Notes under the pieces: model-generated
Told to the model about the DNA's origin: nothing
Database searches by the model: none
The model's input: the letters and a program-made list of their open reading frames with translations, nothing else
Position numbers and translations under genes: made by a program
NCBI RefSeq assembly: GCF_001942625.1
Contig: NZ_MLCL01000076.1
Span: forward strand, 1-64,000
Reading direction: 5' to 3'
Length of the DNA stretch: 64,000 bases
Origin: Mycobacterium syngnathidarum
Lineage (GTDB): Bacteria > Actinomycetota > Actinomycetes > Mycobacteriales > Mycobacteriaceae
In this document: one piece after another, positions 8,340-16,653 of the stretch
Numbering within the stretch: position 1 is the first letter of the stretch
How the letters are laid out: every line of letters begins with the position of its first letter

Positions 8340-9175
8340 GCAATCGCTTCCTCGCCGACGAGTGTGGTGCGATGCATCAGCCGTCGGGAGGTCGGTTCGT
8401 AGGGTATGGCGCGGTGCAGCATGCCGGTGTTGTCCCAGACCACCAGATCCCCGACGCTCCAGTGGTGGCGCAGGACGAACTGCGGCTGGGTGGCCCAGTC
8501 GAGGACCTCGTCGAGCAGTCCGCGGCTGCGCTCAGGGTCCATCCCCACGATCTGGCCGGCAGTGGCGCCGATGAGCAACGACTTGCGGCCGTCTCGGCGC
8601 TGCCACACCAGAGGATGCTCACGCGACGGAGCACGATCCCATTTGGCCGCTTGCTCCGGGGTCGGGTCTGGGGTCAGCAGCAACTGTGACGCCGCGACGC
8701 TGTGCACGACCCGGTAGCTCTCGAGTTCGACCCGCCTGTCGGCGGGCAGCGCTTCGAAAGCGGCGTAAGTGTTGGCGAATTCGGTGTCGCCACCCTCGTC
8801 GGCGACCTCCCGGGCGGTCAGCAGGGTCGCCTTCTGCGGGACCTGATCGGTCAGGCCGTCGGTGTGCCAGAAGATGGTGCTGCGACGCAGTCCGGCCAGC
8901 GCGCTCCTACTCGGATCGAGGGTGACCGGGGAGATTTCAGGATAGTCGGGATGCCCTCCGGCGCCTGCCACGACGACCTCACCGAGTGCGCGGGAGAACG
9001 CGACCAGGTCTGGGTCACTGATATGGGCTTCGCGGTAGACGACGACGCCGTGGCGCTCCAGTAGCACGTGGCAGTGCTGTGCTGCACCGGGGTCGAGGAA
9101 GTCGGCGGTGGTGTAGCCGGTGACCTCGACGCCGATCGCGTCGGAGATGGGAGTCGTGGCGATGGTCATGGTCAC
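8336..9175 (-). CDS. TauD/TfdA-family Fe(II)/2-oxoglutarate dioxygenase
   Basis: A 279-aa protein with the 2-His-1-carboxylate facial triad: H104-x-D106 in FWHTDGLTD and distal H254 in GMLHRAIPYE. An Arg in SRRLMHRT near 264-269 is suited to bind 2-oxoglutarate. Family members hydroxylate small acids such as taurine, phenoxyacetates or alkyl sulfates, which often leads to bond cleavage. Here it sits between a P450 and an SDR, implying a second oxygenation step on the same compound. The substrate cannot be read from sequence. It is second in the operon starting at 10577. Confidence 0.88.
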   Translation of the reverse strand: MTMTIATTPISDAIGVEVTGYTTADFLDPGAAQHCHVLLERHGVVVYREAHISDPDLVAFSRALGEVVVAGAGGHPDYPEISPVTLDPSRSALAGLRRSTIFWHTDGLTDQVPQKATLLTAREVADEGGDTEFANTYAAFEALPADRRVELESYRVVHSVAASQLLLTPDPTPEQAAKWDRAPSREHPLVWQRRDGRKSLLIGATAGQIVGMDPERSRGLLDEVLDWATQPQFVLRHHWSVGDLVVWDNTGMLHRAIPYEPTSRRLMHRTTLVGEEAIA

Positions 9176-9308
9176 TCCTTGGTGCCAGAGTTGGTGGAGA
9201 CGGCCTCGTCAAAACGGCGATGGCTTGGCGGGGGCATGCCGCGGCCACAGCCCGAATCCGTGCCCTTCGCAGAGTGGCGATCGATTCGCACTCGCAGTAT
9301 CGGCGTGC

Positions 9309-10577
9309 TCATACTGCGGTGAAGCACAGATGCAGATCCGTCAGTCCGCGAATGATGTAGGTCGGATCGTGACGGAACGTCCGGGCGCCCTCGGGGCCGT
9401 GATGTTCCTCGGACAGCGTGAGGCTGGTGGTGCGGTCCAGGAAGCGTTCGATGGTCACCCGTCCTTCGGCACGGGCCAGCGGTCCGCCGGGGCAGGAATG
9501 GACACCGCGCCCGAAAGCGATGTGTTCGCGCACGTTTTCGCGATCCAACCGAAACTTCTCGGGCTCGGGGAACTTACGAGGATCCCGGTTGGACGCGCCG
9601 GGATGCAACATGATCGTGGTGCCCGCCGGAATATCCACGCCACCCACGCAGGTCGTCTTCTGGGTCATCCGGAAATCGCTCATGGTGGGGCTTTCCAACC
9701 GCAAAACCTCCTCGACGAACTCGGGGATTCTGCCCCGGTCAGCGCGCAGCGCCGCCTGCAGATCCTGATCCTCGGCCAGGAACCGCAACGACGACGCCAT
9801 CAGCCGCGCCGAAGTATCTTGCCCGGCACCGAACAGGAAAGTGGCCAGCCGTACGATCGATTCCGTGTCAGGCAGCGTCCCGTCCGGGTACGTCGACGTC
9901 GCGAGTGCGGTCAGGACATCCTCGCGCGGCTGCCGGCGCCGTTCCTCGATGTAGCTGCCGAACGTCTCGTACATGTACTCCAACGGGTTCTCCGGCAGCG
10001 GCGAATCGCCGCCCAGGGTCGCCACGTGTTGCCCGGTGAAAATTTTGCGGAAGTGGTCGCGATCCTCGGCGGGTACACCGAGCAGATCGGCAATCACCAT
10101 GGTGGTGAACGGCTTTCCGTAATCCTGGACCACCTCGAACCGGCCGTCGCCGATGAATGCGTCGATGCAGGCATCTGCCATGCCCGCCATCTGGTCCTCG
10201 TTCTCTTTCAGCCGTTTCGGAGTCATCAAGCGGCGCAACAGACTCCGCTCGGCATCGTGGTCGGCACCATCCTTGGTGACCATGAACTCGTGAAAGACCC
10301 AATGCTCACGGTTGGCCCGCACCGCATCAGTGATGTCGTCGGTGCCCGGCTCCACCGGGAAGGGGGGAAACGGTCCGCCCATCGCATTGCACGAGGAAAA
10401 CGCCGCATCGTTGCGGTACACCGCGACTGCCTCGTCGTATCCGGTGACCGCCAACACGCCCGGTTGCGCGATCTCGTGGATCGGACAACGGGACCGCAGC
10501 TCGTCGAAATAGGAATACGGATCGTTGATGACCTCTTCGCTGGTGAAGATGTCCGCCTTGTCCACGCTGTTCGTCAT
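9309..10577 (-). CDS. Cytochrome P450
   Basis: A 422-aa P450 with I-helix AGQDTS at 251-256, K-helix E290-x-x-R293 and haem loop FGRGVHSCPGG with Cys362. Gln replaces the more common His/Glu in the I-helix AGxDT motif. It is first gene of a five-gene operon (P450, TauD-like, SDR, CMD, LLM) divergent from a TetR gene. A palindrome 43 bp upstream of its start (10620-10635) matches a better copy behind the TetR gene, so TetR repression is likely. There is a 133-bp gap to the TauD-like gene without an obvious terminator. Confidence 0.92.
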   Translation of the reverse strand: MTNSVDKADIFTSEEVINDPYSYFDELRSRCPIHEIAQPGVLAVTGYDEAVAVYRNDAAFSSCNAMGGPFPPFPVEPGTDDITDAVRANREHWVFHEFMVTKDGADHDAERSLLRRLMTPKRLKENEDQMAGMADACIDAFIGDGRFEVVQDYGKPFTTMVIADLLGVPAEDRDHFRKIFTGQHVATLGGDSPLPENPLEYMYETFGSYIEERRRQPREDVLTALATSTYPDGTLPDTESIVRLATFLFGAGQDTSARLMASSLRFLAEDQDLQAALRADRGRIPEFVEEVLRLESPTMSDFRMTQKTTCVGGVDIPAGTTIMLHPGASNRDPRKFPEPEKFRLDRENVREHIAFGRGVHSCPGGPLARAEGRVTIERFLDRTTSLTLSEEHHGPEGARTFRHDPTYIIRGLTDLHLCFTAV

Positions 10578-10619
10578 GACACCTCCACGCCGTGCGACTG
10601 TGACAGCCCGCAGCTTTTA

Positions 10620-10635
10620 TTAGGCAATCGCCTAG
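10620..10635. promoter_or_regulatory. Probable TetR operator (site 1)
   Basis: TTAGGCAATCGCCTAG contains TAGGC/GCCTA arms around a 4-bp spacer. It lies in the divergent P450/TetR promoter region and matches the perfect palindrome at 11316-11333. The pairing of two sites around one tetR gene suggests it is that regulator's operator. Confidence 0.65.
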
Positions 10636-10735
10636 GAAAATGGACTGGCATATGCTTAGCACCCGTCACGACGACGGTCAAGACCGGCGGATGAACAGCG
10701 TGGCGCCACCACCGGCGCCAAGGACGGACGACACA

Positions 10736-11320
10736 ATGGCCACACCGAACCGAGCCGGCAAGCGCGACACCGGCACCCGCGAGAAGCTGCTCGACGCGTG
10801 CGCGGAGATCATGCTCGACGAGGGTTACGCCGCCGCCACCTCGCGCCGCGTCGCGGAAAAGGTCGGCGTCCAGCGAGCGGTCGTGTATTACTACTTCCCG
10901 ACCATGGACGACCTCTACCTGGCGGTCCTCAAACGCGGCACGCAAACCAGCCTCGATGTGCAGCGCCGCGCCCTGACCACCGAAAGGCCACTGCATGCGC
11001 TGTGGGATATGACGGTAGACCCGCGTGGCGTGCAACTGATCATGGAGTTCATGGCCCTGGGAAACCACCGCAAGGAGATCCGCGCCGAACTCGCCGCCGG
11101 CGCACAAGCCTTCCGCGAGGCCCAGGTCGCCGCGCTGACCTACATCCTGCGCGATCACCAAGCCGACCAACCGTTACCGGCTGAAGTCATCTCCGTGCTC
11201 ATCGCGGCCATCGGGCGGTTGCTGGTTATCGAAACCGGCCTCGGCATCACTACCGGCCATCAGCAGACCATCGACCTCGTCCACCAATATTTGGGACGGC
11301 TCGAGACACCATTGCGTTAG
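10736..11320 (+). CDS. TetR-family transcriptional regulator
   Basis: About 194 aa from ATG 10736 (MATPNRAGKRDTGTREKLLD). In-frame ATGs at 10691 and 10640 would give longer forms with a disordered Pro-rich leader, so the start is uncertain. The N-terminal helix-turn-helix is clear: AEIMLDEGYAAATSRRVAEK then VGVQRAVVYYYFPTMDDLYL. Its stop codon TAG lies inside the second operator palindrome. It probably represses the divergent P450 operon and the SDR at 11427; the inducing ligand would be a pathway compound. Confidence 0.88.
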   Translation: MATPNRAGKRDTGTREKLLDACAEIMLDEGYAAATSRRVAEKVGVQRAVVYYYFPTMDDLYLAVLKRGTQTSLDVQRRALTTERPLHALWDMTVDPRGVQLIMEFMALGNHRKEIRAELAAGAQAFREAQVAALTYILRDHQADQPLPAEVISVLIAAIGRLLVIETGLGITTGHQQTIDLVHQYLGRLETPLR

Positions 11321-11333
11321 GCGCTCGCCTAAC
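11316..11333. promoter_or_regulatory. Probable TetR operator (site 2), perfect palindrome
   Basis: GTTAGGCGCTCGCCTAAC has perfect 8-bp arms around CT. It overlaps the tetR stop codon and lies about 95 bp upstream of the SDR start. It shares TAGGC/GCCTA with site 1, so the SDR downstream is probably repressed by the same TetR. Confidence 0.7.
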
Positions 11334-11426
11334 ATATCTTTTCGGAACGGCCGAAATGTGCCGACCGTCGCGCGGTCACGCTCGCCGCTCAGAACGCAGC
11401 GGACCCCCATCTTCAGGAGCGCATCG

Positions 11427-12200
11427 ATGAGCCAGGAGCTCGACCCCGCCATACGCCGCGTTGCCGTGGTTACCGGCGGCGCCTCAGGCATCGGCCCGGC
11501 AGTGGCAGCGCACCTGGCCAAAACTGGACACGCGGTTGCCCTGCTGGACCGCCAAGGCGACCTGGTACGTGGCGTCGCAGCCGACCTTTGCTCCGGCGGG
11601 GCTCAGATAATCGGCATCGAAGTCGACGTGACCGACCGGCAATCGGTCCATGAGTCCATCGCCCGCGTTCGCGCCGAGCTCGGCAGCATCACCATCGTGG
11701 TCACCAGCGCTGGTATCGACGTGGGCGTTCCTGTGCCTGTCACCGAGATCACCCCCGAGCAATGGGACCGGCTCATCGCGGTCAACCTGACCGGCACCTT
11801 CACTTGCATCCAGGCCGCAGTACCGGATATGCAAGCCGCCGGCTGGGGACGCATTGTCACCATCTCATCCTCCAGCGCTCAATCCGGCGCACCGGAACGC
11901 GCCCACTACGTCGCATCCAAAGGCGGAGTGATCGCGCTGACCAAAGCCCTGGCGTATGAACTTGCACCCCAAGGCATTACGGTCAACACCATCCCTCCGT
12001 CTGTCGTCGACACCCCGATGGCACACGCCGGCGTGAAGGTCGGCACCGTGCCAGATCTCGACATCCTAGCCAGCATGGTCCCGTTGCGACGCAACGGCAC
12101 TCCCGACGACATCGCCGCTACCGTCGCCTTCCTCTGCTCCGACGGCGGCTCCTACATCACCGGACAGGTGATCGGCGTCAACGGCGGCATGTACATCTAG
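11427..12200 (+). CDS. SDR-family oxidoreductase
   Basis: About 257 aa from ATG 11427, chosen for its AGGAGC at 11415. An in-frame upstream ATG (11358) gives a non-homologous leader. The motifs are TGGASGIG at 17-24, TSAG near 93-96, TISSSSAQSG near 145-154 and catalytic Y161-x-x-x-K165. The end matches the family's YITGQVIGVNGG. It is paralogous to the SDR at 7569-8339 and sits behind the tetR gene with its own copy of the operator. Likely co-regulated with the divergent P450/dioxygenase operon. Confidence 0.9.
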   Translation: MSQELDPAIRRVAVVTGGASGIGPAVAAHLAKTGHAVALLDRQGDLVRGVAADLCSGGAQIIGIEVDVTDRQSVHESIARVRAELGSITIVVTSAGIDVGVPVPVTEITPEQWDRLIAVNLTGTFTCIQAAVPDMQAAGWGRIVTISSSSAQSGAPERAHYVASKGGVIALTKALAYELAPQGITVNTIPPSVVDTPMAHAGVKVGTVPDLDILASMVPLRRNGTPDDIAATVAFLCSDGGSYITGQVIGVNGGMYI

Positions 12201-12839
12201 GAACGTGATCGGCGCAGAAGGTCGCGGCCCGCGATGGGCGGCAATGCCCCACCCGACGCGGCCCGCCCACGCGCGCATCGGACTGCCGCCTCGGGTCCGC
12301 TCGTGCAGCGCATGGCCCCGGACTCACAAGCTCCAATCCGTAACCTTTTCGATGTCTCGACGCAATGCAGGCACAACGCGACCGCGAACAACTGCAAAAA
12401 GCGGGCCCAGCTCGTTTCACATGATCGACGCACTACAGTTCCCCGATGCGGCGCAGCAGCGTTTGTCTGCAAAGCGACACCTCACCCGGCGGAATCATCC
12501 CCGCAAGGATCCTCCCGCGCCCAGCCATGATGCGTCTCGTTCGTGGGCGTGCCGTCATGGATCCCCGTCGCAGCCGTTCGACGTCTCGTGCACGTTGTGC
12601 TGCGCTGGTACTCCATGACGCTTGACCGGCAACGGCCGAGCCGTGCCGACCTGAGCCCCGCCTTCAGGGCTCGGCATACCTATTCGTCACAGTGACGGTT
12701 TTGGGCGGACGGGCTAGACGTGGAAAGAGCTGTAACCCAATCGATTTCAGCTGCCACATGGCTGTGAGCGACTGACGGGACCTCGCCAGATGTCGCCCGG
12801 TGATAACGTCAGAGGCATAGTTCGCGAGGAGCCGGCGGT
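12201..12839. other. Intergenic region, 639 bp, no gene recognised
   Basis: Several ORFs cross this stretch on both strands, but all are Arg/Pro/Ser-rich translations without ribosome-binding sites or recognisable motifs. They look like high-GC read-through. The only ordered signal seen is the 13-bp palindrome at 12685-12697. It may be a decayed locus between the catabolic block and the lipoprotein gene. Confidence 0.4.
12685..12697. promoter_or_regulatory. Palindrome CGTCACAGTGACG upstream of lipoprotein gene
   Basis: A perfect 6-bp-arm palindrome with a 1-bp centre, about 140 bp before the lipoprotein ATG. A related sequence, ATTCGTCACTGTGATG, lies just after that gene at 13201-13216. The core GTCACWGTGA also occurs at 20732 between the UPF0182 and TetR genes. 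A shared regulator is possible but unproven. Confidence 0.3.
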
Positions 12840-13178
12840 ATGCGCAGACAGGTGAACCGGAGACGACGGCTAGCGCTGGCGTTCGCGATCGCGATCGCGG
12901 CGATCCTGTCGACGATCGTCGGCTGTGGCCAGGACCCCGATTGGTCGGTTGCATCTGACGATGCGGTGACGACGCTACCTGTTCCGCCTAACGTTCCACC
13001 ATTTCCGTTACCGAGCGATATCCCTCCTGTGCCGTTGCCGAGTGCCGTCCCCGATGTGGAGTTGCCTGGCGAGGTGCCCAGAGCCAAACTGCCGGCCGAC
13101 GTACCGCGGGTTGAAATGCCCGCCGAGATCCCCGAGATCCAATTGCCATCAGCGATCCCCCCGATCCCCTTCCCTTGA
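12840..13178 (+). CDS. Proline-rich repeat lipoprotein, secreted
   Basis: A 112-aa protein. A basic start (MRRQVNRRRR) and hydrophobic helix lead to the lipobox STIVGC with Cys29, so the mature form should be lipid-anchored on the outer face of the membrane. After a short acidic linker (to residue 45) it is built almost entirely of a nine-residue repeat of the form [LM]P-[SGA]-x-[VI]-P-x-x-x, in register at residues 57, 66, 75, 84, 93 and 102, with a degenerate unit at 46. GAGGAG lies upstream of the ATG. No catalytic domain is present. The repeat may span the periplasm or act as a stalk; I do not recognise the family. Confidence 0.75.
   Translation: MRRQVNRRRRLALAFAIAIAAILSTIVGCGQDPDWSVASDDAVTTLPVPPNVPPFPLPSDIPPVPLPSAVPDVELPGEVPRAKLPADVPRVEMPAEIPEIQLPSAIPPIPFP
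13008..13169 (+). repeat. Six tandem 27-bp coding repeats (9-residue LPxxVPxxx)
   Basis: Units at residues 57-110 of the lipoprotein: LPSDIPPVP, LPSAVPDVE, LPGEVPRAK, LPADVPRVE, MPAEIPEIQ and LPSAIPPIP. Conservation is at the protein level (Leu-Pro at 1-2, aliphatic at 5, Pro at 6), while the nucleotides have diverged. That points to selection on the polypeptide rather than recent slippage. Confidence 0.8.
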
Positions 13179-13201
13179 GGAAATTTCGGCACCGAGCGCC
13201 A

Positions 13202-13218
13202 TTCGTCACTGTGATGAA
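13202..13218. promoter_or_regulatory. Imperfect palindrome after lipoprotein gene
   Basis: TTCGTCACTGTGATGAA has 8-bp arms with one G/T mismatch around a central T. It is related to the palindrome at 12685-12697. It lies 24 bp after the lipoprotein stop. Whether it is an operator or a weak hairpin is open. Confidence 0.25.
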
Positions 13219-13322
13219 AGTACTTGGGCGGCAATGGTTCTCGTAAAGATCCCGCCCGGGTCACCCCACGTAGGCATGGCTTCGAATCCAGCCGTCGGCC
13301 CGAATCCCGGGCGCAGAATCCT

Positions 13323-14192
13323 CTAGAACCGGTAGCGCAACACCCATACCCCACGACGCGCCTGTGCCCGCCAGCGGGCGAACCACTTGCCGATCATGCG
13401 TGTGGTCCGGGAAATATCGTTGAGCCAGGCGCGTGCCCGGGGATCGTTGAACGATTCCATGGCTTGGGCGCCGAGTTGCTCCTCGACGAACGTGACGCAC
13501 GGGTTGAGTTGCTCGAGCTCACGTGGGTCGTCAAAGCCGAAACCCTGATATCCCTTGGGTATCCCGACTTCGCGCAGCTCACCGATCTGTACGGGTAGCC
13601 CGCCCATCATCTTGGCGGCGATCCGTGAGTAGGCGACGAAGACGAGTTCTCCGCCACCGGTGAAATGATTTGTGAGGGTGGCCAGGATCTGGGTGTTGTC
13701 TGCTTTGGTGAGAAAGCCGAGTACGCCGTCGGCCACGGCGATGACGGGACGCTCACGCGGAATGCCTTCTGCCCAGTGCGGTTCGGTCAGCGAGGCCGCG
13801 ACAAGATGGGCGCGGTCCAATTCAGGAATCAGCCGGCGGCGCAACGCGATAACGTCAGGGAGGTCGACGTCATACCAGTCGACAGTCGGCGGCGGGGCGA
13901 TGCGGTGCATGCGGGTTTCCAGGCCGCAGCCCAGTTCCACCACCACCGCGTTTGGGTGCGCGGCGATGAACTGGACGACGAGTTGGTCCAGCATCTTGCT
14001 GCGAACCGGCGCGGCGATCTGGACGGTGCTCGAGATCTTGATGGCGCCGGCGGGTCCGATCCTGTCGAGCACCTTGGCGGCGAGGTCATCAGCGAGCAAT
14101 GGATGCGGCGCGCGGGCGTCCAGAGCGCGTGGGGTGAGTGTGATCAGCAGTGTCTTCTCGACCGGCGTGAGGTCGTCGATGGTGACTGTCAT
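13323..14192 (-). CDS. Class I SAM-dependent methyltransferase (LCM/PpmA-like family)
   Basis: A 289-aa methyltransferase of the leucine-carboxyl-methyltransferase type. The SAM-binding motif I is VELGCGLETRMHR at 85-97. The acidic end of strand 2 is in WYDVDLPDVIALRRRL, and DGVLGFL lies further on. Mycobacteria carry many paralogues of this family, mostly of unknown substrate, often linked to lipid or polyketide O-methylation. It overlaps by 4 bp the TetR gene that precedes it, so the two form an operon and the regulator probably controls it. Confidence 0.85.
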   Translation of the reverse strand: MTVTIDDLTPVEKTLLITLTPRALDARAPHPLLADDLAAKVLDRIGPAGAIKISSTVQIAAPVRSKMLDQLVVQFIAAHPNAVVVELGCGLETRMHRIAPPPTVDWYDVDLPDVIALRRRLIPELDRAHLVAASLTEPHWAEGIPRERPVIAVADGVLGFLTKADNTQILATLTNHFTGGGELVFVAYSRIAAKMMGGLPVQIGELREVGIPKGYQGFGFDDPRELEQLNPCVTFVEEQLGAQAMESFNDPRARAWLNDISRTTRMIGKWFARWRAQARRGVWVLRYRF

Positions 14193-14857
14193 TGAGCGCC
14201 TTTCTTTTCATCGCGGTAATGGGTGACCGAGTCGGTCATTTGCTTGCCGGTCTCTGAGGTGATGAATTCACCTACGGCCGAGTACACGTCGATCATGGCC
14301 AGCCCGATCCGAGTGGCGTCGGCACCGTCGAGGTCGGCGTCCATCTGTCGAGCCAGCTGGTCGTGAAGTACCACCACGCCGAGGTGCATGGCGCACATCA
14401 CCGCGGCGGCGTCGCGGGCCCGCTCGGATCCGGACCCAAATCGCTCAGGCCATCTGCTGGTTAGGAATTCCTCCGCTCCCCCGGCTAATTCGTCGAGCAG
14501 CTCGGCGGCTGTCGGCCCGCCCTCGATCGCCGCCCTGGCGAGATAGCGCAGTAGCGGCGGGCTTGCTTCGTAGAGCTCGGCGATGAAGCCGGGTTTGGCG
14601 ATATCTCCGTTGGCCGCACCCTGTGTCGTCCGTTGCCGCAACACCTCGATGACGACGTCATTGCACGCCTGCCGCAGATGTTCCTTGGTGCCGAAGTGGT
14701 GTTGCACCAGACCAACGGACGCCTGCGCTCGCGCGGCGATTCCTTTGAGGGTCGCCCCCGCGAAACCTCGCGCACCGAACTCAAGCAACGCTGCGTGCCG
14801 AATCCGTGCACGTGCGCTCAGGTCTGCCGAGGTGAACCCGCCCGACAATATCTCCAT
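14189..14857 (-). CDS. TetR-family transcriptional regulator
   Basis: About 222 aa from ATG 14857 (MEILSGGFTSADLSARARIR). Longer in-frame versions to 14977 lack family similarity. The helix-turn-helix is LLEFGARGFAGATLKGIAAR then AQASVGLVQHHFGTKEHLRQ. It is first in an operon with the methyltransferase. Two adjoining palindromes (14846-14861 and 14864-14883) span its start codon, indicating autoregulation and perhaps a very short or absent 5' leader. Confidence 0.87.
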   Translation of the reverse strand: MEILSGGFTSADLSARARIRHAALLEFGARGFAGATLKGIAARAQASVGLVQHHFGTKEHLRQACNDVVIEVLRQRTTQGAANGDIAKPGFIAELYEASPPLLRYLARAAIEGGPTAAELLDELAGGAEEFLTSRWPERFGSGSERARDAAAVMCAMHLGVVVLHDQLARQMDADLDGADATRIGLAMIDVYSAVGEFITSETGKQMTDSVTHYRDEKKGAQ

Positions 14858-14883
14858 ATTGGTGACAATACATGAATATTGTC
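14846..14883. promoter_or_regulatory. Two adjacent palindromes, probable TetR operator
   Basis: CAATATCTCCATATTG (6-bp perfect arms) is followed by GACAATACATGAATATTGTC (7-bp perfect arms around 6 bp). They share the CAATA half-site and straddle the start codon of the tetR gene. Repression here would shut off the TetR-methyltransferase operon. Confidence 0.65.
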
Positions 14884-15085
14884 CTGATGCCTGCGGAACG
14901 AACTGCTGACGCGTTCTACGACGACGCCGGCGCGGTGCGGCGGTGCTGTGAATGCCAGTGGCTGCCGGGGACGCCACTGCGGTGCGGCGACACGGTAACT
15001 GCCCGTACTCCCAGCGAACGTTGTAACCTCCGTGCCACGGGGCGGTCAGAGTGCATCTGTTTCAGCTAGCGCAAGGGAGGGCGCT

Positions 15086-16621
15086 ATGACGGCTCCGATG
15101 TGGATGGCATTGCCACCTGAAGTGCATTCAGCGCTGATATCCAGTGGCCCCGGTCCGGGGTCGATGTTGACCGCTGCGGGCGCGTGGCAATCGCTGAGTA
15201 CCGAATATTCCTCTGCTGCAGCCGAACTCGCCACAGTGCTGGGTGAGGTACAAGCGGGATCTTGGGAAGGTCCGAGTGCCGAACAGTACGTGGCCGCACA
15301 CGGACCGTATCTCGCCTGGCTGATCCAGGCCGGTGCCAATAGTGCGGCTGCGGCCGTCGAGCACCAGACTGCGGCGGCAGCGTTTACAGAAGCGTTAGCA
15401 ATGATGCCGACGTTGCCCGAGTTGGCCCTCAACCACACGCTTCACGGCGTGCTCCTGGCGACGAACTTCTTCGGCGTCAATACCATTCCGATCGCGCTCA
15501 ACGAAGCAGACTACGTACGGATGTGGATCCAGGCCGCCACCGCCATGAGCACCTATCAGGCAGTGTCCGGTGCGGCCGTGGGAGCGATCCCGACCACCAC
15601 GCCGGCACCATTGCTGCTCAAACCGGGTGTTGGAGAATCGGGCGAGGCCTCCGCCGCGTCGCAGCAGGTTGCGGCCCAAGCCCGGGCCGCCGATGCCGGA
15701 TCTGCTCTGGAGAACTCCAACAGCATCACCGATCTCCTCACGTGGTACACCGACGCGGTCAACGAGATCTACGAGCCGATCATCAACTTCCTGACCGACC
15801 CCCTGGGCAACGCCGAGCAATTGATCACCGACTTCATGACCGACCCGGCGGCAGCCCTGGTGACGTGGGGCCCGTTCCTGTTTGCCGTTGCCTACCAGGC
15901 GTTCTCATGGGCAGGGGCGTTGACGACATATCCTCAGCTACTGATTCAGCCGCTGCTCTGGATCGTGATCGGCAGCGTCTACTACTACGGCGAGTCGCTG
16001 GCCGCCCAGGACGCGGTTCCTCCCGGTCAGGACACCGCTGTTGCCTCCCCTGCCCCGCAACAAACCACGAACGTGCGTCCCGAGCAGTCCAACCCGTTCG
16101 CGCTGGCGGGGCTACCCGGCGGTGGCGTGAGTGCGGTCGGCGCCGGTGCGGCCCCGGGAGCCGGTGCACCCACCACGGCTCCCAGCCCACCCGCGGCACC
16201 AACTGCGTTGTTGGCACCGTATGCGATTGCCGGAGGCCATCCGGGTGAGGGCTTCACGCCGACGGTCCGCGACAAATCGAGCGCCTCGGCGCCGGCCGTG
16301 GGGATACCAGCCGCAGCCTCGGGGGTCGCCGCGTCGCTGGCCGATCGGCGCAGACGTCGGCGCAAGCGCGATGCGAAGCTGGAACAACATGCTTATGCCG
16401 ATGCCTTCATGGACTACGACGATCCAGCTCCGGATCCACGTCCCGGGTCCGAGCCGCGAGTCGTTGCCTCCGAATATGGCGCGGGCATCATGGGATTCAC
16501 CGGTACCGCCGATGGACCCGACAGAGCGCCCGCGGGACTGACCAGCCTGGCCGACGACTTCGACTCGGGTCCAGCCGAACCGATGCTGCCGGGCACCTGG
16601 GAACCGCCCAACGATCGTTAG
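15086..16621 (+). CDS. PPE family protein, PPW subgroup
   Basis: About 511 aa from ATG 15086 (GGGAGG at 15075). The N-terminal PPE domain (1 to about 165) begins [18 protein letters not shown] and has the WxG-type turn in [13 protein letters not shown] hydrophobic central region and Pro/Ala-rich linker follow. The C-terminus carries the GFTGTA and PMLPGTWEP signatures of the PPE-PPW subfamily, after an Arg/Lys stretch ([12 protein letters not shown]). PPE proteins are type VII secretion substrates and normally pair with a PE protein; none is adjacent. It is probably exported or envelope-associated, function unknown. Confidence 0.9.
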   Translation: MTAPMWMALPPEVHSALISSGPGPGSMLTAAGAWQSLSTEYSSAAAELATVLGEVQAGSWEGPSAEQYVAAHGPYLAWLIQAGANSAAAAVEHQTAAAAFTEALAMMPTLPELALNHTLHGVLLATNFFGVNTIPIALNEADYVRMWIQAATAMSTYQAVSGAAVGAIPTTTPAPLLLKPGVGESGEASAASQQVAAQARAADAGSALENSNSITDLLTWYTDAVNEIYEPIINFLTDPLGNAEQLITDFMTDPAAALVTWGPFLFAVAYQAFSWAGALTTYPQLLIQPLLWIVIGSVYYYGESLAAQDAVPPGQDTAVASPAPQQTTNVRPEQSNPFALAGLPGGGVSAVGAGAAPGAGAPTTAPSPPAAPTALLAPYAIAGGHPGEGFTPTVRDKSSASAPAVGIPAAASGVAASLADRRRRRRKRDAKLEQHAYADAFMDYDDPAPDPRPGSEPRVVASEYGAGIMGFTGTADGPDRAPAGLTSLADDFDSGPAEPMLPGTWEPPNDR

Positions 16622-16653
16622 AGTTGTACATATATCTCGCGGTAGTGAACTGC

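Noticed and set aside
9120..10694. A 524-codon plus-strand ORF opposite the P450 and TauD genes.
   Set aside because: It is a high-GC shadow of the well-supported minus-strand P450 and dioxygenase genes.
12205..12618. A 137-codon plus-strand ORF in the 12.2-12.8 kb gap.
   Set aside because: Arg/Pro/Ser-rich with no ribosome-binding site, no motif and overlapping frames of equal quality.
13255..13295. GGCTTCGAATCCAGCC, similar to a tRNA T-loop.
   Set aside because: No matching acceptor, D or anticodon stems within the required distance.
12809..13354. A 181-codon minus-strand frame with Gly/Ser/Thr repeats opposite the lipoprotein.
   Set aside because: The repeats are the antisense image of the LPxxVP repeats; the plus strand has a signal peptide, lipobox and ribosome-binding site.
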